DNA of 64,000 nucleotides from Psococerastis gibbosa (taxonomy: Eukaryota > Arthropoda > Insecta > Psocodea > Psocidae): the NCBI GenBank assembly GCA_963971405.1, contig OZ020492.1, positions 14,248,151 to 14,312,150 on the forward strand, read 5' to 3'. Numbering within the stretch: position 1 is the stretch's first letter; the number at the start of each line of letters is the position of its first letter. Position numbers and translations under genes: made by a program. The notes below the pieces were generated by a model. That model did no database searches. It was not told where the DNA came from and saw nothing but the letters and a program-made list of their open reading frames with translations. Below are positions 1 through 12,500 of this stretch, piece by piece.

Positions 1-1481
1 TAGCAGAAAAAGTCCTAGAACAAGTTGTGCATAACCAATTAACGTCCTACATAGACCGCAATAAAATTATTACTCCCAACCAATACGGGTTTCAAAGAAA
101 AAAAAGTGCGGAGATGTGTCTAAGCGATTTTACTGAGTACATTAACAAAGCATTACATTCAAATAAGCAAGCATTCGTCTTGTTTGTAGATTTTTCGAAG
201 GCCTTTGACGTCCTTCCCCATAATAACATAATTACAAGCTTAAGTGAAATAGGAGTGAAGGGGATTGAACTTGAATGGTTTCAAGATTATTTAAGAAATA
301 GAAAAGCGACGGTGCGCCTGAATGAAAAAACTGGAAAACTGAAAGCTTGGGAGTCCGGTGTGGCCCAGGGTAGTAAAATCGGACCCCTATTGTATATACT
401 TACAACCAACTCAATACCAAAACTTCTAGGAGCAGAATTATTTATGTTTGCTGATGACATTGCCATAGTAATAGTAAATGACAGCGCAGAAGAAGCATCA
501 AAAGAAATGAACAAAATAATAAGAAAACTACAGAAACTAACACACGATGTGGGTGTCACGATAAACTGCAATAAAACAAAAATTGTTCACATGCGAAACA
601 GGGGACCGGTTTATAAGAGGAAAAAATTTATTTTCCACACTCATCACTGTCTTCACCAAACAAACTCAAAAAACTGTGACTGTGTAGAAGAAATAGAGAT
701 TAAGGAGGAGCATAAATACCTTGGGTTAATATTGGACAGTAGACTAACATGGCAGAATCAAATTGATTGTATATACAAAAAAATGAGGTCCGGGTGTTGT
801 GCCATACAAAAATTAAAATATTGCCTTCCGCTAAAAACCCTAAAAATGATTTACCATGCACTAATAGAATCGGTATTAAATTATGGAATACAAACTTGGG
901 GGAGAGATAACAACAGCTATTTCACAAAAATACAAAAAATGCAAAATAAAATAGTAAAAAACATGCTATCTAATAAATTAAACAAAAAATTTAAAAATAT
1001 AGACGAAAAATACAGATTTCTAGATATACTACCAATAGGAAAACTGTACAAATATCTTATAATAAAGAACAACTATTTTATGTATTTAAGCAAAATTGTT
1101 GGAAACACACAGAATAAGAGGCAACTGAGAAACGTAGACACATTGAGACAAAATATTCCTATAACACATGATAATTACGGCAGACGCCTCAATGAAACAG
1201 TTCTACCAGAGATATTTAACAAATTGCCACTTAAACTAAAAGAATTGAACAAAATAGGGAAAATAAAAAAAGAATTAAAAAAATACTTAATTTTAAATAC
1301 AGACTATTAGCCATTTCATTATACATATAATTTTACATCAATATATAATAATATATAATAGTATAAATAATAAATATATATAAATACATCCTTCAGAGTT
1401 CAGAAGGATCTCACTCATTGCAGAAAGCTAGAGTGAGTACTATATAATGGTTTATTATTATTAATTATTATTAATTATATT
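1..1481 (+). mobile_element. Non-LTR retrotransposon (LINE), 5'-truncated by window edge: reverse transcriptase C-terminal half
   Basis: The reading frame is open from base 3 to the stop at 1308-1310, so the coding part continues off the left edge; the GTG at 27 is not a real start. The protein shows the LINE-type reverse transcriptase order: YGFQ near the fingers, the catalytic DFSKAFD block (about 190-210), a GVAQGS block, and FADD (about 438-449) for the two other catalytic aspartates, then the thumb region ending in a basic tail. No endonuclease or RNase H is visible here. After the stop comes an AT-rich 3' part ending in TTA-type simple sequence (about 1450-1481), typical of a LINE tail. 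The frame is intact over more than 1.3 kb, so the copy is young. The clade (CR1, jockey or other) is not resolved. Confidence 0.9.
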
Positions 1482-1574
1482 TATATCTTGCAGAGCCACT
1501 GCACTATGATCGCTCGATAAGCGGAAGCTTGAGCGTGATAATGCTGATTAATAACAAATTGTTGTTCTCAATAT

Positions 1575-1650
1575 ATGCACCTTGTCCGTGGTTACCGGTC
1601 AAGGAAAAAAGTGAAAGTGAATTATTATTATTATTATTATTATTATCGTC
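1575..1650 (-). repeat. 3' end of a tRNA-like SINE with (ATT)n tail
   Basis: A block containing CACCTTGTCC and GTGAAAGTGAA and followed by (ATT)n (1621-1647) recurs at about 21617-21680, where it is joined to a tRNA-like head on the minus strand. It abuts the start of the second LINE copy and supplies the spurious leucine-run N-terminus of that reading frame. Confidence 0.5.
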
Positions 1651-3268
1651 TGAGAAAATATTAGAGAAAATAGTTCATAAACAACTAACAACATACTTAA
1701 TAAAAAATAAAATTATACATAGCAGACAATATGGTTTTCAGAAAGCGAAAAGTGCTGAACAATGCCTTGGAGATTTTAGTGATTATTGCAATCACCAACT
1801 TCACCTAAACAACAACATTTTAATCCTCTTTTTAGATTTTTCCAAAGCGTTTGACGTAATGCCCCACTTGGTAATAACAAAACAACTGCAGGAAATAGGA
1901 ATTAGCGGCATCGAGCTTGAATGGTTCAAAAATTACCTAAAAAACAGAAAAGCAACAGTCAGACTAAATGAGCAAAATTGTAAATTAGGCGCATGGGACA
2001 GCGGTGTCCCACAAGGCAGTTTGTTGGGACCGTATTTATATATATTAACGATTAATAAATTAATAGACTACTTAAAAGGTTTGCAGGTATTTATGTACGC
2101 AGATGATATGGCACTCGTAATTGCAAACAAAGATGTCAAAGCAGCTAGCAAGAAAATGAACTCTGCAATCGGAGAAATTCAACAAATGACCCATGACCTC
2201 GGTCTGGCAATTAACTTCAAAAAGACAAAAATCATGCACATGAGGAATAGAGGACCCAAACAAATTGAAAGCAAATACATATTCCACAAACATGGATGTC
2301 AGCACTCCAGCAATACCTGCAATTGCACACAATATATAGACATGGTAGAAGAGCACAAATATTTGGGATTAACCATTGACAGCCATCTAAACTGGCAATC
2401 GCATATAGAGTCATTGTGTAAAAGACTGCGATCTGGGAGTGCAGCTCTCCATAAATTAAAATACGGGATGCCAAGGAAAGTAATAAAAAATGTTTATCAC
2501 GCCCTGATAGAGTCTGTAATAACTTACGGAATAACATCTTGGTGCAGGGACGAAAACACTTATGTAAATAAAGTGCAAAATGCCCAAAATAGAATAATTA
2601 AGAATATATTGTCAAACAAACTAAACAAAAAATTTAACCACATTGATGATAAATATAAGTACCTTGAAATATTAAACCTAAAACAACTCTATACATTTAA
2701 AGTAATTAAATATAACTTCTTTGACAAGAATTTTAACATAGAAACAGAAAACAATTCACATCACAATACTCGAAATCCAAGAAACGTCAATTGGAAACCA
2801 GCCTACAACAAATACGGGAATAGATTAAATAGTATAACGAAAATTTTTAATGAATTGCCCATACAACTTAAAAAATTAACTAAAATAGGAGAGATGAAAA
2901 CGAAAATTAAAAAATGGCTTTTGAATTAAAATACTTCGCTTTAAAACTTACTTTACTTTTTACTTTAATTATTTTACTTTTTACTTTAATTATTTTACTT
3001 TACTATAATTACTCTTTACGTTAACTTACAATTTTAAATGGTATGAATTAAACTGATTTGAAATTAAAACTAAGTTTTTTTTTGCTAACACAGATGTGAA
3101 ATAGAAAACATGTTGTTGCATCATCTACAGCGTTTACTGTGCGAGCCCCCGACAAGTTGATTAACTTGGGGGCCCACAGGTTATTTGTATTATAAGGGTA
3201 TAATTGTTAATTTATAAATATATTCCTTCGGCGCAGGGGAGTACCGGCCGAAGAAGAAGAAGAAGAAA

Positions 3269-3301
<33 letters not shown>
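1649..3301 (+). mobile_element. Second LINE copy: intact reverse transcriptase frame, 5'-truncated, with (ATT)n tail
   Basis: Homology to the first LINE protein starts at about 1649 (SEKILEKIVHKQL compared with AEKVLEQVVHNQL) and runs to the stop at about 2929. Catalytic blocks are visible: DFSKAFDV (about 1835-1860), GVPQGS (about 2005) and YADD (about 2096-2107). The nominal start at 1529 lies in unrelated repeat DNA, so the real element is 5'-truncated. The 3' part holds an AT-rich region, a GC-richer block (3225-3255), a GAA run and a terminal (ATT)n tract (about 3269-3301). The two copies are clearly related along their whole length but differ at many residues, so they are different subfamilies and not a recent tandem duplication. 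Confidence 0.9.
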
Positions 3302-3689
3302 GTTTCAACCTCAAGGCATTTTTTAGTTAGTCAAGTTTAAAATTATTTTAGGAAGCTGATAATTCCAGCAGCCTAAGTAGGCCTAGTCCTGCAGAATCTA
3401 AGTTTTGATAGTGAATAAAAATAGCGAAACACTATAAGGCAAATTTACAGAGGAAAAAAGTGTTTTTATTTCTCATTTGGCGAATTTCGTGGCTTTCTTG
3501 CAAATCACACGTACTGCAAAATGTCAAGAAATTATTAGGCTTATTGATATTGACATCCCTAAATCAACAGCATTGGCCTACTACACTGCAATATTTTTTC
3601 ATCGATGATGGCACACAGAATATTCACATCGTGCAAGCATAATAAGTAGGCTATGAGATTTAAAAATTCGAATGCCGGTGTTGGTGGAT
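3302..3689. other. No gene recognised
   Basis: AT-rich, apparently unique sequence between the LINE tail and the first G-tract MITE. The only open frame (3460-3642) has no family resemblance that I can see. Confidence 0.5.
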
Positions 3690-3862
3690 CAGGGACGGAT
3701 CCAGCTCATCATGGGGGGGGGGGGGGGTAGCTGTGGGTTAAAATAGGAAAAACCTATGTAGTATCGATTAAATCAGAGCGTTATAAAAATTAACTTATAA
3801 AATAGATTTACTGATTTTTTTTTGGGGGGGGGGGGATATCCGCCCCCCTGTCTCCGTCCATG
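3690..3862. mobile_element. G-tract hAT-type MITE, 173 bp, with 8-bp target duplication
   Basis: The ends are CAGGGACGGATCC on the left and, inverted, CATGGACGGAGAC on the right. The flanks are TGGTGGAT (3682-3689) and GGGTGGAT (3863-3870), an 8-bp duplication with one mismatch, as hAT elements make. The interior holds two long G runs (3713-3727, 3824-3835). A second partial end with the same GTATCCGTCCATG signature follows at about 3890-3906. Confidence 0.75.
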
Positions 3863-3989
3863 GGGTGGATCCAGGGGGGGGAACGTGCCTCCCTGTATCC
3901 GTCCATGGGGTCTAGTCAGAGTGACTACTTATTCTTTTTATATTCTGCTTATTCTAGTTGAAGTGTAGTCAAGGACAGATGAAGGGGGG

Positions 3990-4428
3990 AGCTGCCCCAA
4001 AATCTTATAAGCTAGCCTGTTGTAAGTTGCCTATTGCTATTTGCTATTACTTGGCAGATTAAAAATAAGGAATATTGTTGGTTTGCTCACAGGGCACTGC
4101 CACCTAAGGCATCATCTGTATAAACTCAAAGTCCACACGGGCAGTAGAGAATGTAGATGGTGTGAAATGGAGGACGAAACAGCAGAGCACGTTCTCTTAG
4201 AATGTGAAGCTCTGGCCAAAAACCGTTTCAGGATACTGGGAATACCAGGGTCAGAAACGAAGACAATTCGTGAAGATCCAGTAGGAAAAACCCGCTCTTT
4301 CATCAAGAAAGTGGGTATATTCCAGACATGAATCTCCATGACAAAGCGGCTGCAATAGATCTCAAAGGTCGACGCAACGAACCTTACCTCAAGGAGGCAC
4401 CGCAAAAAAAAAAAAAAAAAAAAAAAAG
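3990..4428 (+). mobile_element. LINE 3' fragment: RNase H-distal zinc-knuckle tail with poly(A)
   Basis: The frame at 4041-4331 reads TGHCHLRHHL, then CRWC and ETAEHVLLEC. This CxxC...HxxxxC module lies at the C-terminus of many LINE polyproteins after RNase H. A 23-base A run at about 4406-4428 forms the tail. The 5' end is truncated; nothing of the reverse transcriptase remains. Confidence 0.8.
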
Positions 4429-5733
4429 TTGCCTAACTTATTACGTTATAATGTAAAGGATACTAAATATGTTTATTATATTTTGAGCCAAATTACCCCC
4501 CCCCCCCCAATGGGCTGGATCTACTCCTGGTATAGGTAGCAGCCTAAATTTAGGAAGTTGAACACTTCAAATTTGGTCCCAATGCAATTAAATAGACGAA
4601 CATGGTTAGATTGGACTAAATAGTTTGGCTATATTTTGTTAAATTGCTGCTTGACACAATTTTTCTTAGTAACATATTCCTAGCTAAATATTAATAAATC
4701 TTCATAAATGCGGTGTTTGACCATAGAATATTGTTCTATAATAAATAAAAAAATATTACAAAAGCAGAAAATGTCAATAAATCGCATTAAAAAAAAAAAT
4801 TATTGAAATACATCAAATTTACGCGTAAGTGTATATGGCATGGATCGCTTCTGCCATAATATCCAAGATATCAGGTTTTGTCCGTTGCCGACATCCCTAG
4901 CGCCCCTGGTGTATTTCCAGTGTATATATATTAAATATAGTTCAGTGGTCTTTAATGTCTGCTAAAACGTCAATACCACATTTAGGCCTACCATTGACCA
5001 TTGACGTATGTGGAAACCCCGCCTGATAAATGCTTAAAATGTACTTTGGGCATAATTTGTTTTATGAATTATTTTTATATGTCATTTTTAAAATCAGAGT
5101 TGTAGATCTCATCAATGGGGTATACAGGTCCTCGAGGAATTTGGATTTGAGATATAATTTCCAGTAGTTTATACTAATATTAAAACATTTCTACACTCGA
5201 AACATTAATTAAAATATAAGGTATCATCTTTTTTTAAACTTAAAGTTGCTTAATGAACTTCGGAACTTTCCGGAAACTCTCGGGTCGTGTGACGTCTACC
5301 TTCCCGCTGAGGTTCGGCTTGTTTACTTTTCCCATTGGGTTTTAAATGACGAATAATTTTTATTTTGTTTTCATTCCATATATGAATATTATTACGTCTT
5401 AATTGTGGATAAGTTTGTAAAAGGTGATTCCTGGGATTTGCCTCGTGTTTTCGTTGATGTGATCCTTTCATATTTTAAGTAGAAAATCTCTTTATACAGC
5501 CCCAGAAATACGAGGTATCAAGGAGTAATCAAGCCGGTTTTAAAGAAGTTAAAATATAGACTCTTGTGACTTTTGCTTATGTATTTACTATATTTAATAT
5601 CTAAAGTTGATTGAATGTTGAACAATATAACTTATATAACTAGTGTAAATTCAGCATTAAAGCATGACTACATTCAAAGCTAAGTTTTAAGATCCTATGA
5701 CAATGTGCCAGAAAAAAATGGGATAGTTTGGGT
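4429..5733. other. No gene recognised; one short G/C-tract repeat remnant
   Basis: AT-rich DNA. A C run with flanking GGGCTGGATC at about 4495-4525 resembles a worn end of the G-tract MITE families. The minus-strand frame at 5250-5471 (73 codons) is basic but matches no family I recognise. Confidence 0.5.
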
Positions 5734-5912
5734 TAAGGCCGTAGCCAGGATTTTTTCGGGGGGGGGGGGGTTGAATTTCATTGGGTATTACATATAAGTT
5801 TTTATTTTTCCTCTCAAAATCCGATTCTATCTAGCATCAACCCATTTCATTGGGGGGGGGGGGGGGGGGGTTGAACCACATGAACCCCCCCCCCCCCTTG
5901 GCTACGGCCTTG
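5734..5912. mobile_element. G-tract hAT-type MITE (GGCCGTAGCCA family), 179 bp
   Basis: Terminal inverted repeats are TAAGGCCGTAGCCAGG and, inverted from the right, CAAGGCCGTAGCCAAG. The flanking octamers GTTTGGGT (5726-5733) and GTTTGTGT (5913-5920) differ at one base. The inner 75 bp are the reverse complement, with few changes, of the core of the element at 51655-51821, so both are one family. Three long G or C runs lie just inside the ends. Confidence 0.85.
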
Positions 5913-6059
5913 GTTTGTGTTGCCGGCCCTAGTTTTGAAAACTGTTGGCAGTTCCGGTTGGTGCATCTAGCAATAGCTTCGACGGAAGTGTAGCTGCTCG
6001 CCTCATATGTGAATAGCTGGTGAACTTGCAGCATAGACTCGTTGTGTTCCCTGTTGCCT

Positions 6060-6420
6060 CACAGGTACCGATTACAGCGGCACGAACAAACTCTACTACA
6101 GAAATTCTGAGGACGTTAGAACAAGGGAGAGTCTTAGCTAGTTAGTTAGCTGAGGATGGACAGTTGCTCTTCAATATATAGGTACCGAGCCACGTCGGAA
6201 TAGCTGGAAACGAAAAGAATGACCTGCTAGCTAAGGTAGCCATAAGTGTGGCGAAATTGGCAGTTCCTCTAACGCTTAATTTAGCGAAGCACTAACCAGA
6301 AGATGCAAGACGGCTCTATACACCAGCCCAGGAGGATATAGCCATGGGAAATTTTGGTAAATCCTTTGCGACATGACCTTCCAAGAGCTTATTTTGTCAA
6401 CCATTTCGCTGCACCTCAGG
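6060..6420 (+). pseudogene. Decayed LINE RNase H fragment
   Basis: Translation of about 6183-6290 gives VPSHVGIAGNEKNDLLAKVA, the C-terminal block of LINE RNase H (consensus W-V-P-x-H-x-G-I-x-G-N-E-x-A-D). Stops and frame changes occur on both sides, so it is dead. It could belong to the same kind of element as the zinc-knuckle tail at 3990-4428. Confidence 0.7.
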
Positions 6421-8507
6421 CCAGAGATGTAAAGTTTTAGAATGATGGCGGGGGCAAAACTATGTAGACCTTATGACGTCATCAGGCGGGATAAGGAAAA
6501 ATTGAAAGTATAAGAGCAAAATAGCAGGATTTTACTCATTTTAATAGTAGTAAAGTAAAGCTGTAGATTTTACAAAGCTAAAAAAGGAATGTCTATATTC
6601 ATATTGCTGCAAAGGGGACCATGAAGTATGAACCACGTCTTACAATGCTCAAGGCGGGGGGAGAGGGGCTTTGCCTTAGGCGTAGATTATGACAAATTAT
6701 TTTCATTAACCTTCTGACCAAAGCACAAATATATTGGGAAGCCCATACACATTACACGGCCTAGATTGGTTGACTAGCTAGGATTTCTACTCAATGTTTT
6801 TTTGTATTGCGATGTAAAATAAACCTATATTGTACTTTATTTGATCACACATCAGAGGTTTCATTAGTAAAGAATTGTTACATATCTTCTTAGGGCAAGA
6901 AAAAAAGTTGAGTTTACTGTATTAAAGTTCAAGTTATATTTTACGAAATCTGTACAACTAAATTAATTATGTAAATGGTGATGATTAACATAACATCAGT
7001 TCTTTGAAATAGTAATAATAATTAGCGCTTCACACCGAGCTGATTTTCACAGTAATACAAAACCATTTTCAAATTGACAAGTTCTCCACTGGCTGCGTTG
7101 GTCCACAATCTCCACCTTTTCTCATCTAAAGGCACATTCAAAACAGTTCCTTTGGTGTCTTGATTGTAGTATCTGTACACATGGGCACTGCGTACAATTT
7201 GTAATTATTGCAATTAGCCAAATTTTGAATTAAACACATTTTTAAATCTGTAGATTTCAAAACTAAAGCTTGTTGTATTGCACATGGTTTGCTTACAATG
7301 TAGAGCGAGAAGGGTGACGTTTCAAATATGGCCGCCCCTGCCTTAAAAATAAAATTTATAAATAGCTTTCATTACCAAATAAGAATAAATTTAAAAGAAA
7401 TTTATATCAATTTATATTTAGATTAAAATCTAGTTTCATTCAAAATACGACAAAAAAAATTTTGTTTATACAAAATTGTGTTGATTCCTGAAGGCACTTC
7501 TACCACGATTGCCTGAGGAGCAAGAGCAATATGGCGGATATTGGTTTCCTTCTAAAATAACGAATTTTGACAATAATATTTTTTTATGCTGCATTACCTG
7601 AACTATTGGCTTAATTGTAAGTATTAAAGTTAAGAGAACTTGTGTAGCTTAACATAAATATGTGCTTTGGTTAGTTCAGTCATATCTTCCATTTATTTTA
7701 GCCAAACATTCAAACTGTTGTTTGCAAGAGTTTGTACACATCGTGATATTTAATATTTGTATCGGTGCAGCACAGTAAATTATTATTTTTTACTGTTCTG
7801 TCATTATTTACATTGAGGCATAAGTAGGCTGCTGTTTAAATAACAGTACCTATTTGTATATAAACATAACCCTACTAGGCAATTGAAGCTTCTGTCGTTC
7901 AGGATTTTGCGTTTTAAAATCAGTTGACATAGCATAATGCTACATTGTTACTTGTTCAAAGCTTTGTGAGATGTCTTTTTACGTCAAACATTACTAATTT
8001 ACACAAAACAGATTTTATGGTCTCCGGAAGAAAGGGAATAACCTAATAGCCTACTTTTCAAATAAGCCAAGCCCAGATTTAATGATTGTAACGTTTTTAT
8101 AATAAAATAGAGCTGTCAAATCATTATGAGTGATCTCAGACCATAAAAATACCATTTTTTATAATTATCAACATGTCATAGCTCCCAATCATTAATTATT
8201 TGTGTGTCTTGATATTTGAAAGTAGTGTCTTCTTTTAAAATCTTCACATTTCGTACTATTGTCGACAAAATGTTTAATCTACAATGATAAATTATGTTTA
8301 AGACATTTTTAAATACGGTACATTTAATATGATCATATTTATTCATTTATTATTAATTTGTTTTCTTACCAACACTTCGACACCAGAAAAGAAAAAAAAC
8401 GTCTTTGATAAAAATCCTACTCGTGCAATATGTTTTTGTCTGCAGTAAGGTTATTTGAAATGATGCGATTTGACATGCCTTTCCAAAGCTGGTATATTAT
8501 GAAGCAA
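6421..8507. other. Upstream region of SETD1, no coding sequence recognised
   Basis: AT-rich DNA without a convincing open frame. It holds a palindromic TGACGTCA (6474-6481) beside a GATGGCGGGGGC block and two ATGGC-type motifs (about 7326-7336 and 7530-7540). Some of these could mark the SETD1 transcription start, since the first coding exon is preceded by a splice acceptor. Confidence 0.4.
7524..7545 (+). promoter_or_regulatory. YY1-like CAATATGGCGG motif, possible SETD1 promoter element
   Basis: CAATATGGCGGAT fits the AAnATGGCGG consensus that sits at or just after the start site of many animal housekeeping genes. It lies about 1.6 kb upstream of the SETD1 start codon, consistent with a 5' UTR intron. 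There is no direct evidence of transcription. Confidence 0.25.
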
Positions 8508-8670
8508 ATGGCGATGGCCAGGTGGTAACGTGCTTGCACTTGTGCGAGTCTTTACACGCCATGCGATCGGAGACGTGTCGTAACTCAACACGGGTACTAA
8601 CCTACAGAGGTGACTGAAGAGGCCAATCGGATACATTCATTAAATTGTTTGTATGCGATTCATCTTCTTG
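8508..8670 (+). repeat. tRNA-derived SINE, family 2
   Basis: Begins GATGGCCAGGTGGTAACGTG, which resembles an RNA polymerase III A box, with a degenerate B box (GTCGTAACTC) about 60 bases on. It ends with CATTCATTAAATTG and ATGCGATT. Near-identical copies lie at 41333-41487 and about 55883-56040. Confidence 0.65.
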
Positions 8671-9113
8671 TTAAAAAGAAGAAGATATTATGCACGTATT
8701 GTTTAGTTAAGTTATAATTCTTGATGCAGACTAGTGTGTAGCCCCTAAGCACTACGGAATTCAGCAGTCAGCAGAGCTAGTCTGCCGTTATGGTCGCTTG
8801 GTATTCCACCAAGTAGGAATTTCAATACACCGACAGTCACCGTCACCTCTCAGTCTCTTAGTCTCGCCCATTCACTATGCGATTAAGTGTAAGGCACACC
8901 ACGTTTTGCAGACTCAATTCGACAGTTTCTGGGGGGGCTTGTGAAATGTATATTCAATTACTGCAAATAAATTTATGCATTGTTCCACCCGTGCTTATGG
9001 TTCATTCACAGCTTCTCCATTTCCAAACGGTTCCACTTACTGACTTCAAAATGCTGCTGATACTTTGCTAAATATATTAATGACTATTTCATGCTAATTT
9101 GTATTTTTCGCAG
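8671..9113 (+). other. Probable 5' UTR intron / leader of SETD1
   Basis: No coding family is visible. The stretch ends in a pyrimidine-rich acceptor (TTTTTCGCAG/A at 9113) 20 bases before the SETD1 ATG, so part of it is probably an intron in the 5' untranslated region. The upstream donor was not identified. Confidence 0.45.
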
Positions 9114-9133
9114 AAACTATTAAGGAAGAAACG

Positions 9134-9547
9134 ATGGATGACCGACGCGGCAGTAGCAGCGGCGGTCATCACCATCACAAGAAACATAAGCGACATCACG
9201 CGCACGGACATATGCACCATCATTATCACCATAGGTCTTTGGAACCGCCGGAAAATGCCCACTTAAGTTACATTTCGAAAAATGAACGTCCTTTGCGACC
9301 ACCTTCGCCACATGCACAGCCTGTGCCTCAACTAATACAACATCCTTACCAGCATCCAAAATCAAAAGATTATAAGATGCTTGTGGATCCTGTTATCCAA
9401 AAGGGCTCCACAAAACTTTTTAGGTATGAAGGTTTTGTCTCGCACGACAGTTCATGGAACATTCACTCAGTTAAGGATCCGAGGTCCCACTTCACGAAAA
9501 TGTGGACGCGTATGGAAGTGCTAGATTTGCCTGTACCTCGTTTTAAG
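9134..9547 (+). CDS. SETD1: SETD1 coding exon 1 (residues 1-138)
   Basis: Starts [15 protein letters not shown], a short basic His-rich stretch, and then carries the conserved Set1 N-terminal block (YKMLVDP...KLFRYEG) and VKDPRSHF, a DPR-type motif of the kind reported to bind WDR82. Donor AAG/GTGAGT, phase 0. Confidence 0.95.
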
Positions 9548-12500
9548 GTGAGTGTTTCGTTAGTTTGAAAGCAGCCGGAACACCTCTGTTGAGTTAATTA
9601 GTAAAATTTTGAATTTTTATCCTCCGCCGTCTTGGATTTTACATCCGCGCTTTGAATTCTAAAAATAGAACAATTCCACTGGATCGGCCACCTCTGATAT
9701 TGGTTATACAATTGCTTTTAGTTCTCACCTACCACAAACAATTTTGACAGATATGCGTATTAGTAGACTAATGTGTTCAAATACGGTACTTGTATTGACG
9801 GGAAATTCGCGCGTATACAACCCATACATAACCCTACATGGTAATTGAAACTCCTGTCTTTAAGAATGACCGATATGTCTTTACTGTAAAATAGGGCTGT
9901 AAAGACATTATCAGTAAATTCAGACAATAAAAATACTGTTGAAGTTAATCATAATACTGCTACACATCTTATGAAGCCATTAAATTCGTTAGTACCTGTT
10001 CTGCATTATAGCCGCCGTTTTACTTGGACTAATTGCAACAGAAAAAGAGAGCATTCTAAAAAAAAACAGCAAATAGTGCTTACATATAGCTAACTGGATC
10101 GGCCAAAACTCTTTACGTAAAAAAATAAAAAAAATAATAATTAGTAAATAAAAATTAACGGAGATATATGTTAAATGTATGATAATGTCATGTGAATAAC
10201 ATAACTTTGTGAAGTTTTACGTTATAATCATAAAATGCACAACCGGTTAGTATCTCATCTATTATTCCTCTCTTATTCATTATTTTTATTATTAATCATC
10301 TTTACACCGGAAATATAAAAAAGTAACTTCGTTGATAATAATCAACTCATTTCTTGCTTTTTTCATCAATATTTTTTATCTGCTGTAAGTTTAATGAATG
10401 GGTGAGATTGAATGTGCCTTTCGTTAAGTTCGTATTTAATTGAACATATTCACGTATTAATTACTAAAACTATCATAATTTTTCAAGCAGACAAGTGTAT
10501 GTAATTTGGTTTAAAGAAAATAACGTATTGTCAGCCCGTGCTTATGGTCCATTCACATATTACCACATAATAATTTTTTCCATAAAAGCGATTTCACAAT
10601 AATCTGTGGGGATCCCTTAGGCGGACTCACCGTGAACATCCGGCGTTGGGTTGACTGGGGAAATCATTTCGAAATAAACGCCCCTGCCTTCCCTTACCCG
10701 ATTATCCATACAAAATTATAAATACGAATAAAAAACTGTTTTATTTAATTGTTTTTTTTTTACATTGTAGGTTGATAGCAACTATGTGGGTGAACCTCCC
10801 GCATTAGAAGTTACAATTAATAACCTTAACGACAATATCGACCGCCAGTTTCTAACGGATTTAGTGAGCAAGTTTGGGGAAGTCGAAGAACTGAAAATTT
10901 TTTACCACCCAGTGACTACCAAACATTTGGGTATTGCAAGAGTCGTTTTCCATGAAGTAGCTGATGCTTCGGAGTGTGTGAAAAATTTGAACTCACGATC
11001 AGTAATGGGGAAAAAGCTAGTTGTGTTTCGAGATTCGTTCGGTAAGGGTGCTATTTAGTTTTTAGCTTTCTATTAAATAAAATAGTTCCATAATACCTAC
11101 ATACAGTATCTCTTATAATGAAATTTCCGCTCCTTCGATTTTCGCTATCCTAAAAGCTCTACGGTTCGATCGAACGGTCAAATGCATAAGTATAGTCTAT
11201 ATTGGTCAGACCGATATAATACTACACAATATGGGTAATAATTTCAAGGTATGCATTGCATTGGGGCATTATTCATAACTTCTTCAAAAAACCTTTTTCT
11301 TCAAAATCTAAGCTTTCCCCAGGAAAGCAACCCTGTTTAATTTTGTTACTCTATTAAGCACCTACAATATGCATGAAGTTTGGAAGCATCGATGGAATAG
11401 TTCCGCAGAAAGAATATTTTTCGGTCCCGAAACCAAACTATTATGGGAAAAACGACATAAAGGGGTTTGTTTAAATTGATAACGACAACAATCTATGTAA
11501 ATTTAAAATAAATCGTTTTTTGAGAAAAACAGTTTTATATGTTTTTTAGCCGTTGGGGGGGGGGGGGGGTGTTACACCTCGGATTGAGTTAACGGGAAAT
11601 TGAAAAAGTTATTAAGATATGATTTATAGTTACCCACATGTTGAGTCGAGAAGTCTACGAAAACACTTGTTTCCTGGAACTTTTGATCTTCACATTGTTA
11701 AATAGATGTACGATATACTGCTTATAATTATAATTGTACAATAGTTATGTATCACACATGTAAATTATGATAAGCATAGTTACATTTCATGCGTGTCTGA
11801 ATCATTGCCTTATTTACAAAGCAATGAAATTATAAAAATTAGAATACCATTTTATATCATTACATTTTCAGTTGTTGTATGACACTACAATACTTAACTC
11901 TAGCCACCGAGAGCTTCCACACACTTACTTGCTTGGAAATGGCGAAAGGGTCATACCTTGAATCATTGCGTACCTCAAATCAACCCCTCTCTTTGAAATA
12001 CTCCGATGAGAGCCTGAGGTTGACAACAACATGAGCGCGGTTGTTCTTGCAGGAGCACATGAATGTCCTGTAATTAAAAAAAAAAAAAAATAGTTGTAGT
12101 TATTACTATGCAACAAAATGTGTGTGAATTTTTTTATAGCTTAAAATAGTACGAAAATGAGGACCCTAAGCAAACATTTAAGTTGCGATTGTATTTCAGG
12201 TATTGAATGTAAGCGAATATACCAGGAACTTACAGGGGAGGGCAAGCCGGAACCGCCACCGGAAAAGGAAATTCCTCTGTCCACATCATCAGCATCAACC
12301 AACGGCCCTGCATCGATGGAGCTCAGCAGTAAAGAGGCATCCACTCTGGAAAGTGATCACCGATTATCGCCGTGCAAAGAACTAGAAGATGTGAATTCTT
12401 CGAGGAACGCCTCGATGATGAAAGGGAAGGCTTTTATCCAGGGAGACATATTGGTGGATTTACCTGATAATTGTAAGTGTCAAAACTTTTGTCGCAAGAG

